Shown: positions 43,540-51,776 of the stretch, piece by piece
Layout of the letters: each line of letters opens with the position of its first letter
Position numbering within the stretch: the first letter of the stretch is position 1
Assembly: GCA_964444925.1 (NCBI GenBank)
Contig: CAYUIV010000001.1
Location: 1 to 64,000 of the forward strand
Direction of reading: 5' to 3'
DNA from: CAYUIV01 sp964444925
GTDB taxonomy: Bacteria > Pseudomonadota > Gammaproteobacteria > Diplorickettsiales > Diplorickettsiaceae
DNA: 64,000 nt
The notes under the pieces: model-generated
What the model saw: only the letters and a program-made list of their open reading frames with translations
What the model was told of the DNA's origin: nothing
Database searches by the model: none
Position numbers and translations under genes: made by a program

Positions 43540-44391
43540 TTATTTAGAATATTTAATTAGAATATGTTCAAACCCTTGATTTTGCAACTTCACTCGTACT
43601 GGTTTTGTTTGTACAAGATTTTCAAAAGGACCGATAACGACACGATATAGTACAAAGTAACTTTGCTTAACACTTTGTATTTTAACAGTTTTTCCAGTAA
43701 GCCGAGCAATTTTTTGTGCATTATATTCTGCGTTTTTTCGAATTCGAAATGAACCAACTTGTAACCATATTTTTTGTGTCACAATCTTTGGTAGCTTCGA
43801 AGAATCATATGGCGTTAATAATCGAGATACCATAAAAAGTTTTTTAGAAGTAATAGCTTTTACCTCAACAGGTGCCGTTCCTGTTTTTAGCATATCTAAC
43901 TTATGCGCTGCAACATAAGAAAGATCAATAATCCGCCCAGCTACAAAAGGGCCTCGGTCATTAACACGAACGATAATTGAACGCTGGTTATTAAGGTTAG
44001 TCACTCTAACGTAAGTAGGGATAGGCAACGTGCGGTGAGCAGCTGTCATTTTGAACATATCATAAACTTCTCGATTAGAAGTAAGATAAGTATGAAACTT
44101 CATTCCATACCATGAAGCAATTCCTTTCTCACGGTAGTCGGTTGCAGTTTTAAGAACACTATATCTTTTACCAAGTACTTTATAGTGTGGTGGATTGCCA
44201 TATCGACTTAATGCTTCTTTCCTAGGAATCGCGTTAGGAACACGTGCTGCATTAATTTTTAGTAAAGGGGCTGTGTCTTGTTTTAAATTGTAACGATTTG
44301 GTTCACTGTAACAATTACAGCACAATAGAAAAAATAGAAATTGATGATTACGAGTAAAAAAATAATTTTTATAGTAATGAGGAGATAGCAT
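43540..44391 (-). CDS. rlpA: Septal ring lytic transglycosylase RlpA
   Basis: Outer-membrane lipoprotein that cleaves naked glycan strands in some bacteria. The double-psi beta-barrel domain is seen as GIASWYGMKFHTYLTSNREVYDMFKMTAAHRTLP and VRVNDRGPFVAGRIIDLSYVAA, with the catalytic Asp in NDRGPF. A C-terminal SPOR domain (about 205-283) binds denuded septal peptidoglycan. The N-terminal signal FLFFLLCCNCYSEP offers a Cys for lipidation though the lipobox is not canonical. At 283 residues the length is near normal. It overlaps the end of mltB by 23 bp and is followed by lgt, so the genes share a transcript. Confidence 0.92.
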   Translation of the reverse strand: MLSPHYYKNYFFTRNHQFLFFLLCCNCYSEPNRYNLKQDTAPLLKINAARVPNAIPRKEALSRYGNPPHYKVLGKRYSVLKTATDYREKGIASWYGMKFHTYLTSNREVYDMFKMTAAHRTLPIPTYVRVTNLNNQRSIIVRVNDRGPFVAGRIIDLSYVAAHKLDMLKTGTAPVEVKAITSKKLFMVSRLLTPYDSSKLPKIVTQKIWLQVGSFRIRKNAEYNAQKIARLTGKTVKIQSVKQSYFVLYRVVIGPFENLVQTKPVRVKLQNQGFEHILIKYSK

Positions 44392-45532
44392 GCCGATGAG
44401 CGCCCTTATTGTATTCCTTTTCTAACGCTTGACTCAGTTTTTCGACGGTCATTCCATAAACCGTCAGTCTATTATAAGTATAAAGTACTTTAAGATTAGA
44501 AAATCCAAGCCAGTATTCCGTTTCTGCTGTGTCGTCTTGTAAGCAAATAAGCGTTGCTTTTGTCTCAATAGGTAGTTTTATATTCATTGCTTTTAACTCA
44601 ATCCCATATTTTTTCCACTCACGTAAACTTTTTGCAGAGGTCATTAGCGTATTATGAGCAAAAAAACTTTTTAATTGATGTGGGTTAGCTTTTCGTATAT
44701 CTGCTGCTAATGCAACGGACTGATTCTTTTTCCAACCATTTTTTTTTAGATAATTTGCAACACTACATATAGCATCTTCTACGTTATTTAAATCACTGTA
44801 ACCCTTTTGATGATAATCTACTGCAAAGGTTTGATAGCTACTTGGCATAAATTGAGGAATCCCTATGGCACCTGCATAAGAGCCTTTTGCAGCTGATAAG
44901 TTTAGTTTAGGAAACTGATAGTGTAAAAGCAGTAAATTTTCTAATTCTTTTTTGAAAAATTGAACAGAAATTTCATTTTTTAACTCAAAACTAAGTGTGG
45001 TGAGTGCATCAATAACACGATAATCGCCTTTTTTTTGACTATAATATGTTTCAACTCCTAAAATCGCAAGGATAATGCGAGCAGGTACACCGTAATGGTT
45101 TTGTGCATATTCTAATATGTTCTTATGCTTCTTCCAAAACACTACACCCTCTTCAATACGAGGGGTGTTTAAAAAAACATCTTTATATTGTTTCCATGTT
45201 GGAGGATAAGTAGATGCATTCTGTTTTTTTTCTAATGCGACTTTATCAAAGAAAACGGTTTTAAATAGATTGGTTACTTTGTTTGTATCAAGCTGTGAAT
45301 GCTTTTTAACTATATGCTTGATGAAGTGCTGAACTTCAATATTTTCAGCATAAGCTTTTGTGTAAACTTGCGGTGGATGGAAGAAAAGTTTTAACAGCAA
45401 TACAGGTAAAACAATACAGTGTGCATAAGTATTAAAATACATAATTTTAATAGTATTTATAAAAACTGACATAGCGTATTTTACTACATTGACATGATTA
45501 TTTTCTCTATGTCTTAAAAAAATTAACAGCAT
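44369..45532 (-). CDS. mltB: Lytic murein transglycosylase B
   Basis: Cleaves glycan strands of peptidoglycan. The SLT_2 domain shows RIILAILGVETYYSQKKGDYRVIDALTTLSF with the catalytic Glu in GVETYYS, and SYAGAIGIPQFMPSSYQTFAVDY. At 387 residues it is a little longer than E. coli MltB (361); the N-terminus is uncertain, and an ATG at residue 21 or 31 would place a hydrophobic signal (YAHCIVLPVLLLKLFF) at the start. It overlaps rlpA and lies 359 bp downstream of rodA, keeping the rodA-mltB-rlpA order common in gammaproteobacteria. Confidence 0.92.
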   Translation of the reverse strand: MLLIFLRHRENNHVNVVKYAMSVFINTIKIMYFNTYAHCIVLPVLLLKLFFHPPQVYTKAYAENIEVQHFIKHIVKKHSQLDTNKVTNLFKTVFFDKVALEKKQNASTYPPTWKQYKDVFLNTPRIEEGVVFWKKHKNILEYAQNHYGVPARIILAILGVETYYSQKKGDYRVIDALTTLSFELKNEISVQFFKKELENLLLLHYQFPKLNLSAAKGSYAGAIGIPQFMPSSYQTFAVDYHQKGYSDLNNVEDAICSVANYLKKNGWKKNQSVALAADIRKANPHQLKSFFAHNTLMTSAKSLREWKKYGIELKAMNIKLPIETKATLICLQDDTAETEYWLGFSNLKVLYTYNRLTVYGMTVEKLSQALEKEYNKGAHRHAISSLL

Positions 45533-45891
45533 TTCTTTTCTTTATCACGGCAATGATTTTTCAATGCTCAAGTTACTTTAGCATAGTCACGTACTAAGTG
45601 ATGTGATATAGATCGCATAACTCAGTAGATCATAGTTCAAAGATATAAGCCAGTGTTCTTTTCTATTTTTGTAAGATAAGGTGAAAAGTATATTTTTTTA
45701 AACCGTATAATTAAGAAATAAAGATGAACACATGCGATTTCAAAGCTACAGGGATTGATACTGGTAATAGCATTGTATTAATCATTATCCTGTGTATAGC
45801 ACTCATAGAGTAATGCAACTTTTGATATACACTAGAACACAACGTTTTGCCTGCACAAAAATGTATAGATACTCATATCAACACTATGTTT
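45533..45891. other. Intergenic region between mltB and rodA
   Basis: 359 bases without a supported gene, where these two genes are usually adjacent. The mltB promoter is probably here. I see no complete hairpin or repeat and no recognisable gene remnant. Confidence 0.4.
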
Positions 45892-46995
45892 TCAAACATA
45901 ACTTACAGAATGATTATAAATTGATGATATTACACCAAAGCTCGCAAACCAGCAGATTAAAGCCGTACCTCCATAGCTCACCAATGGTAAGGGAATACCT
46001 ACAACAGGTAAAAGACCAGTGACCATGCCAATGTTAATGAAAGCATTAGTAAAAAAATTAAAACTTAATGTTCCACCCAACAACCGATCGAATGTGTGTT
46101 GAGAAGATATACTGATGGATAGACAACGTAATGTCACAAAAGAATAAAGTAAAATTAAGAAACCAGATCCTAGTAAACCAAACTCTTCACTGCATACAGA
46201 AAAGATAAAATCGGTTGTTTGTTCGGGTAAAAATTTAGTTTGCGATTGTGTGCCATGTAGCCAGCCTTTTCCTAGTATCCCTCCTGAACCAATGGCTGTT
46301 TTAGATTGAATAATATGATACCCTGCACCTAATGCATCTTTTTCAGGATGAAGAAATGTTAAAATCCTATTTTTTTGATAAGGATAAAGTTGTTGCCATC
46401 CAAAAGGTGCAAGACATACAATAAGTATCATCATGATAAGTACGAATTTTTTTCTTAAACCAGAGAGAACTAAAACTGTGATACCTGAATTAACCGTCAA
46501 AATTGCTGTACCCAAATCGGGTTGTTTTGCAATAAGAAAAGCTGGGAATAATGTCAGTAAGATAAGCGTCATCAGTTCTATTGGTTTTGGTGGAAGTTCT
46601 TTTTCGTGTAGATACCATGCCAGCATCATAGGTACAACGAGCTTAAATATCTCAGAAGGTTGAAAACGAAAGATCCACACGCTTAACCATCGTTGTGCTC
46701 CTTTACCTGTGATACCACTTGTCAGTACGATAGTGAGTAGGATAAGACTTATACTAAAAAGCCAGGGAGTAATAAAACGGTACCATTCAAGAGGTGTACG
46801 TGCACAGCAGTAAAAAACGATAATGGCAATGATTAAATGCAAAATTTGCTTTTTGAGACGAAAAAAGCTTTTATAATCGGCACTAAATAACACAAATAAC
46901 CCAAAAACAGTTAATAGGGTCAACCCTAGTAAAAGTGATATATCTGTACATAAATACATTTTTTTTGGAGAAGAATATTTTGAATGCATAATCAA
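45892..46995 (-). CDS. rodA: Rod shape-determining glycosyltransferase RodA
   Basis: SEDS-family membrane glycosyltransferase that polymerises lipid II for lateral wall growth with PBP2. Seen are GITGKGAQRWLSVWIFRFQPSEIFKLVVP, the KQPDLGTAIL segment with the essential Asp, and the C-terminal TGLLPVVGIPLPLVSYGGTALI. About ten hydrophobic helices; 367 residues, normal for RodA and shorter than FtsW. The partner gene mrdA (PBP2) is usually directly upstream but is not present; instead a divergent L,D-transpeptidase gene lies there. Start ATG at 46995. Confidence 0.95.
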   Translation of the reverse strand: MIMHSKYSSPKKMYLCTDISLLLGLTLLTVFGLFVLFSADYKSFFRLKKQILHLIIAIIVFYCCARTPLEWYRFITPWLFSISLILLTIVLTSGITGKGAQRWLSVWIFRFQPSEIFKLVVPMMLAWYLHEKELPPKPIELMTLILLTLFPAFLIAKQPDLGTAILTVNSGITVLVLSGLRKKFVLIMMILIVCLAPFGWQQLYPYQKNRILTFLHPEKDALGAGYHIIQSKTAIGSGGILGKGWLHGTQSQTKFLPEQTTDFIFSVCSEEFGLLGSGFLILLYSFVTLRCLSISISSQHTFDRLLGGTLSFNFFTNAFINIGMVTGLLPVVGIPLPLVSYGGTALICWFASFGVISSIYNHSVSYV

Positions 46996-47051
46996 CCTTC
47001 TGGCTAAAATACAGAATGGTAATGATGTTAAGATAACTAATGGTGCCTGCG

Positions 47052-47083
47052 ATCATTCATTGCTGTGTACAACAATGAATGAT
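47052..47083. promoter_or_regulatory. Perfect 11-bp inverted repeat in rodA/LDT divergent region
   Basis: ATCATTCATTG (47052-47062) and CAATGAATGAT (47073-47083) are exact inverted copies around a 10-base loop. It sits midway between the start codons of rodA and the L,D-transpeptidase gene, 57 and 47 bases away. No T-run follows, so an operator or RNA hairpin is more likely than a terminator. Confidence 0.55.
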
Positions 47084-47130
47084 TAAAACTAGTCTATCAT
47101 GATTAAAAAAACTATCACGCATTTATATTC

Positions 47131-48063
47131 ATGCAATATCGAAAATACATTTTTTTGTTTTGCTTTTTAAATATCAATATTTATGGTATTGACCTTTCTT
47201 CTGAACCCTCTCTTAATACAAATTTTTTAGCACCTGACATAAATACAAATTTGATTGGTCGTCTACAATGGACGCAAGCTTTAGAAAATGATTCTTTTGA
47301 GGCTATAAGTCAACGTTTTAAAATTGGTTATCATGAAATTGAAGAAGCAAATCCTGGTATCTCAAATACTCAAATTCAAGCAGGTACAATCATTGTTTTA
47401 CCAACGCAATTTATTTTACCTACTGGCGCACGCAAAGGAATTGTCATTAATCTAGCAGAATTACGTCTTTATTATTATCATCAGAATCAAATTTACACTT
47501 ATCCTATTGGAATTGGACGCGATCAGTGGGAAACGCCACTTGGACCGTCCCGTATTATAGAAAAATTAAAAAATCCTACTTGGTATGTACCAAAGTCCAT
47601 TAGAGAAGACGCTCAAAGGCAAGGTGTCACCTTACCAGAGAAAATACCACCTGGTGAGAATAATCTCTTAGGACCTTACGTGTTACGTTTGCATTATCAT
47701 AATTATCTTATACATGGAACACGTGATCTTAGAGGAGTAGGGCGACGTAGTACTGCAGGATGTATTCGCATGTTTCCTGAAGATGCGAAAGCACTTTATG
47801 AAAAAGTTAACATTGGAACACCTGTTTCAATTATTCATGCGCCCTACAAAGCAGGTTGGGATCCCCAAGAAAATTTCTATGTAGAAGCACATGTACCTCT
47901 ACAAGTCAAAAAAGTTGAAGAAGAGAAAAAGCTAATACATCAAGTAGTCAAAAAAGCCGTCATGAATAAAAAAGTCATGATTTCTTCAGATATAATTGAA
48001 CGGATACAAACTGAGCAATTAGGTATTCCTCTAAAAATTCCTTTGGCTTCATGCGCCAAATAG
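47131..48063 (+). CDS. L,D-transpeptidase with LysM domain
   Basis: Periplasmic YkuD-family enzyme forming 3-3 peptidoglycan crosslinks or attaching proteins to the wall. It has an N-terminal signal (KYIFLFCFLNINIYG), a LysM-like domain near 48-95 (SFEAISQRFKIGYHEIEEANPG), then the YkuD domain with the catalytic His195 (YLIHGTRD) and Cys211 (RRSTAGCIRMF) in the H...S-x-G-C-R pattern. At 310 residues it resembles E. coli LdtA-E. The C-terminal 45 residues are charged and lysine-rich. It is divergent from rodA with a shared control region. Confidence 0.94.
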   Translation: MQYRKYIFLFCFLNINIYGIDLSSEPSLNTNFLAPDINTNLIGRLQWTQALENDSFEAISQRFKIGYHEIEEANPGISNTQIQAGTIIVLPTQFILPTGARKGIVINLAELRLYYYHQNQIYTYPIGIGRDQWETPLGPSRIIEKLKNPTWYVPKSIREDAQRQGVTLPEKIPPGENNLLGPYVLRLHYHNYLIHGTRDLRGVGRRSTAGCIRMFPEDAKALYEKVNIGTPVSIIHAPYKAGWDPQENFYVEAHVPLQVKKVEEEKKLIHQVVKKAVMNKKVMISSDIIERIQTEQLGIPLKIPLASCAK

Positions 48064-48192
48064 CAATGACACGTTTTTGCAATACACAGTGATCTGATTG
48101 TCTAGGCATTCAATAAAATTCAGCGTAATATGATCAATAATTTAAAATAGTTCATCGCATTATTTGCTAATCTATTAATTATCTATCACCTT

Positions 48193-49002
48193 ATGCGCTG
48201 TCTTGCTTGCTGTACTAGTATAAATTACCCATTAAAAATAATTGAAAAAAGTATTCGAGAACAAGGGTACGCATATCAATATTTCCAAAATGTTTTACAT
48301 TTTTTTAATATAGAAAAAAAAGAAGATATTTTCTTTTTTCAACACGGCTGTTTTGTCAGTTGGGGATTATCTAAATTGAAAGAACAGTGGGTTTTATCAC
48401 GATTAGATGAGTTATACCTTGACACGACTGAAAGAAAAGAATTTCACACCTTTAACTACGAGCTAGCTGAAGAAACTAATCTATTTGCGGATCCTAATTA
48501 CGATACAGATATTATTACTATCAAAACGTCAGAAGAAAAAAACACATTACTTAAACTTGCCATTTCTTACGCGTTATCAAAATCTGTTAAGCTACGCTCG
48601 CACGAAATTTCTATTCAAAAAACTGTTCTGGAAAATCAGTTTATTGCAGAAGAACTTGCAAAGAAAGGACGTATTTCATTGGGACGTAAAGCAATTTTTA
48701 AACGTATCGGAGAAATTTTTATTGCAAAAAGTTTAATTAATCTCAGTAATGAATATTTAGACGTATCAGAATACTTTTGGCGTTATCCTCATTTAGAACC
48801 ACAATATCTGATTGTAGAAAGATTTTTAGATATTAAAAAAAGAGTAGCTACTTTAAATCAGCGCCTAGATGTTGTGCACGATATTGTGCTTATGCTAAAT
48901 AATCAACTTGAACATCGTTATTCAAGCACATTAGAGATTATTATTATTGTACTTATTTTTGCAGAAATTCTTCTTAACCTTTTATATCAATTTCGAATTT
49001 AA
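48193..49002 (+). CDS. RMD1/YagE (DUF155) family protein
   Basis: A 269-residue protein of the family that includes eukaryotic mitochondrial RMND1 and yeast Rmd1. Matching parts are FFFQHGCFVSWGL near residues 53-65, ALSKSVKLRSHEISIQ in the middle and the C-terminal PHLEPQYLIVERFLDIKKRVATLNQRLDVVHDIV helix pair followed by one transmembrane segment (about 249-265, IIIIVLIFAEILLNLLY) preceded by the family-typical helix with NNQLEHRYSSTLE. The molecular function in bacteria is not established; RMND1 supports mitochondrial translation. Start ATG at 48193. No operon partner. Confidence 0.88.
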   Translation: MRCLACCTSINYPLKIIEKSIREQGYAYQYFQNVLHFFNIEKKEDIFFFQHGCFVSWGLSKLKEQWVLSRLDELYLDTTERKEFHTFNYELAEETNLFADPNYDTDIITIKTSEEKNTLLKLAISYALSKSVKLRSHEISIQKTVLENQFIAEELAKKGRISLGRKAIFKRIGEIFIAKSLINLSNEYLDVSEYFWRYPHLEPQYLIVERFLDIKKRVATLNQRLDVVHDIVLMLNNQLEHRYSSTLEIIIIVLIFAEILLNLLYQFRI

Positions 49003-49155
49003 TTCTTTCTTCCAGTACACAAAAAAAGTAAAATATGAAAAAGTAGTTGCTTTTCTTAAAAAAGCCATTTAATTTATCTTTTATCCTTTGGATAAAATGA
49101 TAATTGACTAGTTTAAAAGGTTTTACAAATTTGAGCGATATGAGGTATTCCAATT

Positions 49156-49569
49156 ATGAATAAAATTAATGATAGTTTAAACACAGTAAAAGAAACGATG
49201 ACACCTGACTCCAGTCCTATTGCTGTTGATAAACCAGCGACCAAAGCAAATATCATCTCAACTGTTGCAAGTAGAACAACGACACCTATGAAGAAAGTAG
49301 AAGCAATCATGGAATGTTTTAATGATATTATACGCGCACATCTATCAAAAGGTATTCCATTCTCTTGGCCAGGTTTATTAAAAATGAATGTCATCGAGAA
49401 AAAGGCAACCCCAGAGCGCACTATTAAAAATCATTTTACTAAAGAAGAAATGTTACTTAAAGCAAAACCTGCTTACAAAACAGTACGTGTTAAAGCGCTC
49501 AAAAAATTAAAAAGTATGGCAGATGAGGCAGGTGCTACCATCAATGCTGAAGGCGGAGATCTTGCTTAA
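49156..49569 (+). CDS. HU/IHF-family DNA-binding protein with N-terminal extension
   Basis: A 137-residue basic protein. Residues about 29-120 look like an HU/IHF fold: TKANIISTVASRTTTPMKKVEAIMECFNDIIRAHLSKG for the helical dimer core, then IPFSWPGLLKMNVIEKKATPERTIKNHFTKEEM for the beta arm region, ending KAKPAYKTVRVKALKKLKSM. It differs from canonical HU (about 90 residues) by a 28-residue N-terminal extension, missing the usual GRNP tip sequence (ATPERTIKN instead), and an acidic end. GAGG lies about 10 bases before the ATG. An open frame on the other strand (49113-49421) is a shadow. Possibly a nucleoid protein of the lineage. Confidence 0.85.
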   Translation: MNKINDSLNTVKETMTPDSSPIAVDKPATKANIISTVASRTTTPMKKVEAIMECFNDIIRAHLSKGIPFSWPGLLKMNVIEKKATPERTIKNHFTKEEMLLKAKPAYKTVRVKALKKLKSMADEAGATINAEGGDLA

Positions 49570-50047
49570 TTTAAATTAAGTATAGGTATCTACCAAAAAC
49601 CGTTTTGCGCGAGACAAACTACCTTTTTAGTCACAAGGGATGCAGGGAAAACTATTGATATACTTTTTCAAGCTTTGGTACTGCACCTTGTGTTATGGCT
49701 TAAAAATCCTAATAACTAAACTATTTAACTTTTTAAAAACTGTACGACTATCAGTAGCTCGTTTTATTCCTCTTTACCTCTCACTATCATAATGAGTACC
49801 TAAATTAAATTATGCGTACGGTAAAGATTTTAATTTTTTAGACATTTAAGCAACAATTATTTTGCCATCCATTAATAGATAAAATGGGTAAATAATTGCA
49901 ATGTATGCTTCATAAACAATGATGTTTATTTTATCAAAAGTAATAGATACCAAAAAAAGTAAGTATCAAAAAAATTTAGGACTAAAATTGTTTACTATTT
50001 CCTAATTTAAAAAAATTATTCAAATAACCATTCTTTTTATACTTTAT
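49570..50047. other. 478-base region without a gene, with one structured element
   Basis: No coding frame is convincing on either strand. It contains the long stem-loop listed at 49632-49692 and presumably the promoter of the downstream ABC transporter genes. The rest is AT-rich and featureless. Confidence 0.45.
49632..49692. ncRNA. Possible structured RNA or hairpin element
   Basis: CACAAGG (49632-49638) pairs with CCTTGTG (49686-49692), and TGCAG (49641-49645) with CTGCA (49681-49685), giving a 12-bp stem broken only by a 2-base bulge. GAAAA (49647-49651) and TTTTC (49665-49669) could form an inner stem. It lies in a gene-free region. It could be a small RNA, a leader structure or a decayed repeat; I cannot tell which. 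Confidence 0.3.
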
Positions 50048-50974
50048 ATGCAAGCAGTTACCTTAAAAAATTTAAGTATGATACGATCGGGTGGAAAAGT
50101 GATACTTGACAATATTAGTTTTAATGTTGAGCAGGGTGATTTTTTTTCATTGGTGGGTGCAAATGGTGCTGGAAAGTCCACTATCATTGGTATCATGACA
50201 TCACTGTTACCTAAAACTGCAGGTACAGTCAAAATATTTGGATACGATCTAGAAACAGAATTAACCCAAGCAAAAACTTGTATGGGGGTTGTACCTCAGG
50301 AGATAAATTTTAACATCTTCGAAAAAGTAATGGATGTGTTAGTTTATCAAGCAGGCTACTATGGTATTCCGGTTAAAATGGCTCGAGAACGTGCCGAATA
50401 TTATCTAAAAAAACTTGATTTGTGGGATAAGCGTAATCAAATCACTAAAAATCTTTCTGGTGGAATGAAACGAGGTTTAATGATTGTAAGAGCACTTGTT
50501 AACCTTGTACATGAACCAAAATTATTGATTTTAGATGAGCCTACCGCTGGTATTGATGTAGAAAGAAGAGATTCTACCTGGGATTTTTTAAGAAGTCTTA
50601 ATCAACAAGGCACTACTATTATTTTAACTACTCATTATTTAGAGGAAGCGGAGAAACTTTGTCGCAATATTGTAGTTCTTGATCAAGGAAAAATTGTGGA
50701 AAACACGAGTATGGCGAGATTACTAAATCGTTTAGATACAGAAACTTTAATTTGCGATGTACGCAATACGATTTATGAACTTCCTACAGAAAACCCATTT
50801 CAGATTCAACGTGTAGATGCACAGCAAATTGAAGTTAAATTGAAAAAAGAACAAAGTTTAAATCAATTGATTGATCATTTAAGCAAATTAGGCATTGAAA
50901 TAATGCATATTCGTAATAAAACGAGTCGATTGGAAACACTTTTTCTTCAACTAACACATCCGCATTCTTCTTAG
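50048..50974 (+). CDS. yadG: ABC transporter ATP-binding protein, YadG-like
   Basis: ATPase subunit of an ABC-2 type exporter. Walker A is GANGAGKST (about 37-45), the signature LSGGMKRGLMI, Walker B LLILDEPTAGID and the switch His in LTTHYLEEAEKLC. At 308 residues it matches E. coli YadG. The following permease gene starts 13 bp later, forming a two-gene operon. The exported substrate is unknown; YadGH-type systems are widespread and generally uncharacterised. The upstream 478-base region should contain the promoter. Confidence 0.93.
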   Translation: MQAVTLKNLSMIRSGGKVILDNISFNVEQGDFFSLVGANGAGKSTIIGIMTSLLPKTAGTVKIFGYDLETELTQAKTCMGVVPQEINFNIFEKVMDVLVYQAGYYGIPVKMARERAEYYLKKLDLWDKRNQITKNLSGGMKRGLMIVRALVNLVHEPKLLILDEPTAGIDVERRDSTWDFLRSLNQQGTTIILTTHYLEEAEKLCRNIVVLDQGKIVENTSMARLLNRLDTETLICDVRNTIYELPTENPFQIQRVDAQQIEVKLKKEQSLNQLIDHLSKLGIEIMHIRNKTSRLETLFLQLTHPHSS

Positions 50975-50987
50975 ATGATTCTTAAAT

Positions 50988-51764
50988 ATGTTTAAAAATA
51001 ATCTTCACTTCATCGCTTTAAGTACCTTGCTTCGCAGGGAAATAAATCGTTTTCTACGTATTTGGGTTCAAACCATTTTACCCTCTAGTACAACCATGCT
51101 GCTTTATTTTCTAATTTTTGGAAAAGTGATCGGAAAACATATAAAAACAATACATGGATTTGAGTACAGTACTTATATCAGTCCAGGACTGATTATGATG
51201 GCAATTGTTACTAACACTTTCTCAAATGTATCTTCTTCGCTGTATAGTATGCGCTTTCAAAGAAGTATTGAAGAGCTACTTGTTGCACCTATGCCAAATT
51301 CTCTTTTATTATTAGGTTTTATATTAGGTAGTATGATTCGTGGTCTACTTGTTGGTTCTTTAGTAGGATTAATTGTATTTTGCTTTACACAATTTCCAAT
51401 TGCACATCCCTGGATTTTGCTTGCAATCTTGCCCAGTACTGCTTTCTTATTTGCACTTTTTGGATTTAGTAACGCACTATTTGCAAAAAGCTTTGATGAT
51501 ATTTCAGTTATTCCAAATTTTGTGTTAACACCATTGACCTATCTTAGCGGCATATTCTACTCAATCGATCAACTACCTCATTTTTGGCAAAAAGTTTCAC
51601 TTTTTAATCCATTACTTTATATCATTAGTGCTTTAAGATACAGTTTACTTGGAATAAGTGACGTACCAATAGCACGTTCTTTAATTATTGTGTGGCTATG
51701 TTGTATTACGCTTACGTTTTTCAATTTATACCTTTTGAAAAAAGGAAAAGGTTTACGTGAATAA
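50988..51764 (+). CDS. yadH: ABC-2 type transporter permease, YadH-like
   Basis: Membrane partner of the preceding ATPase. It has six hydrophobic segments and the ABC-2 family segment near the middle, FQRSIEELLVAPMPNSLLLLGFILGS, with FFNPLLYIISALRYSLLGISD-like sequence near the end (SLFNPLLYIISALRYSLLG). At 258 residues it matches E. coli YadH (256). The pair is likely cotranscribed; gene ends converge with pilM 12 bp away. Confidence 0.93.
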   Translation: MFKNNLHFIALSTLLRREINRFLRIWVQTILPSSTTMLLYFLIFGKVIGKHIKTIHGFEYSTYISPGLIMMAIVTNTFSNVSSSLYSMRFQRSIEELLVAPMPNSLLLLGFILGSMIRGLLVGSLVGLIVFCFTQFPIAHPWILLAILPSTAFLFALFGFSNALFAKSFDDISVIPNFVLTPLTYLSGIFYSIDQLPHFWQKVSLFNPLLYIISALRYSLLGISDVPIARSLIIVWLCCITLTFFNLYLLKKGKGLRE

Positions 51765-51776
51765 ATCATTTTGATA

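Noticed and set aside
45730..45780. Apparent similarity among short non-coding stretches near 30.08, 45.74 and 49.66 kb (CAAGCT...GGTAC-like words)
   Set aside because: Shared words are short and in different order; not enough for a dispersed repeat.
49079..49097. TTTTATCC-ttt-GGATAAAA inverted repeat between the RMD1-family and HU-like genes
   Set aside because: No T-run follows and the stem is mostly A-T; could be chance in AT-rich DNA.
49113..49421. 102-codon minus-strand frame opposite the HU-like gene
   Set aside because: It lies antisense to a better-supported gene with a ribosome site and a known fold.
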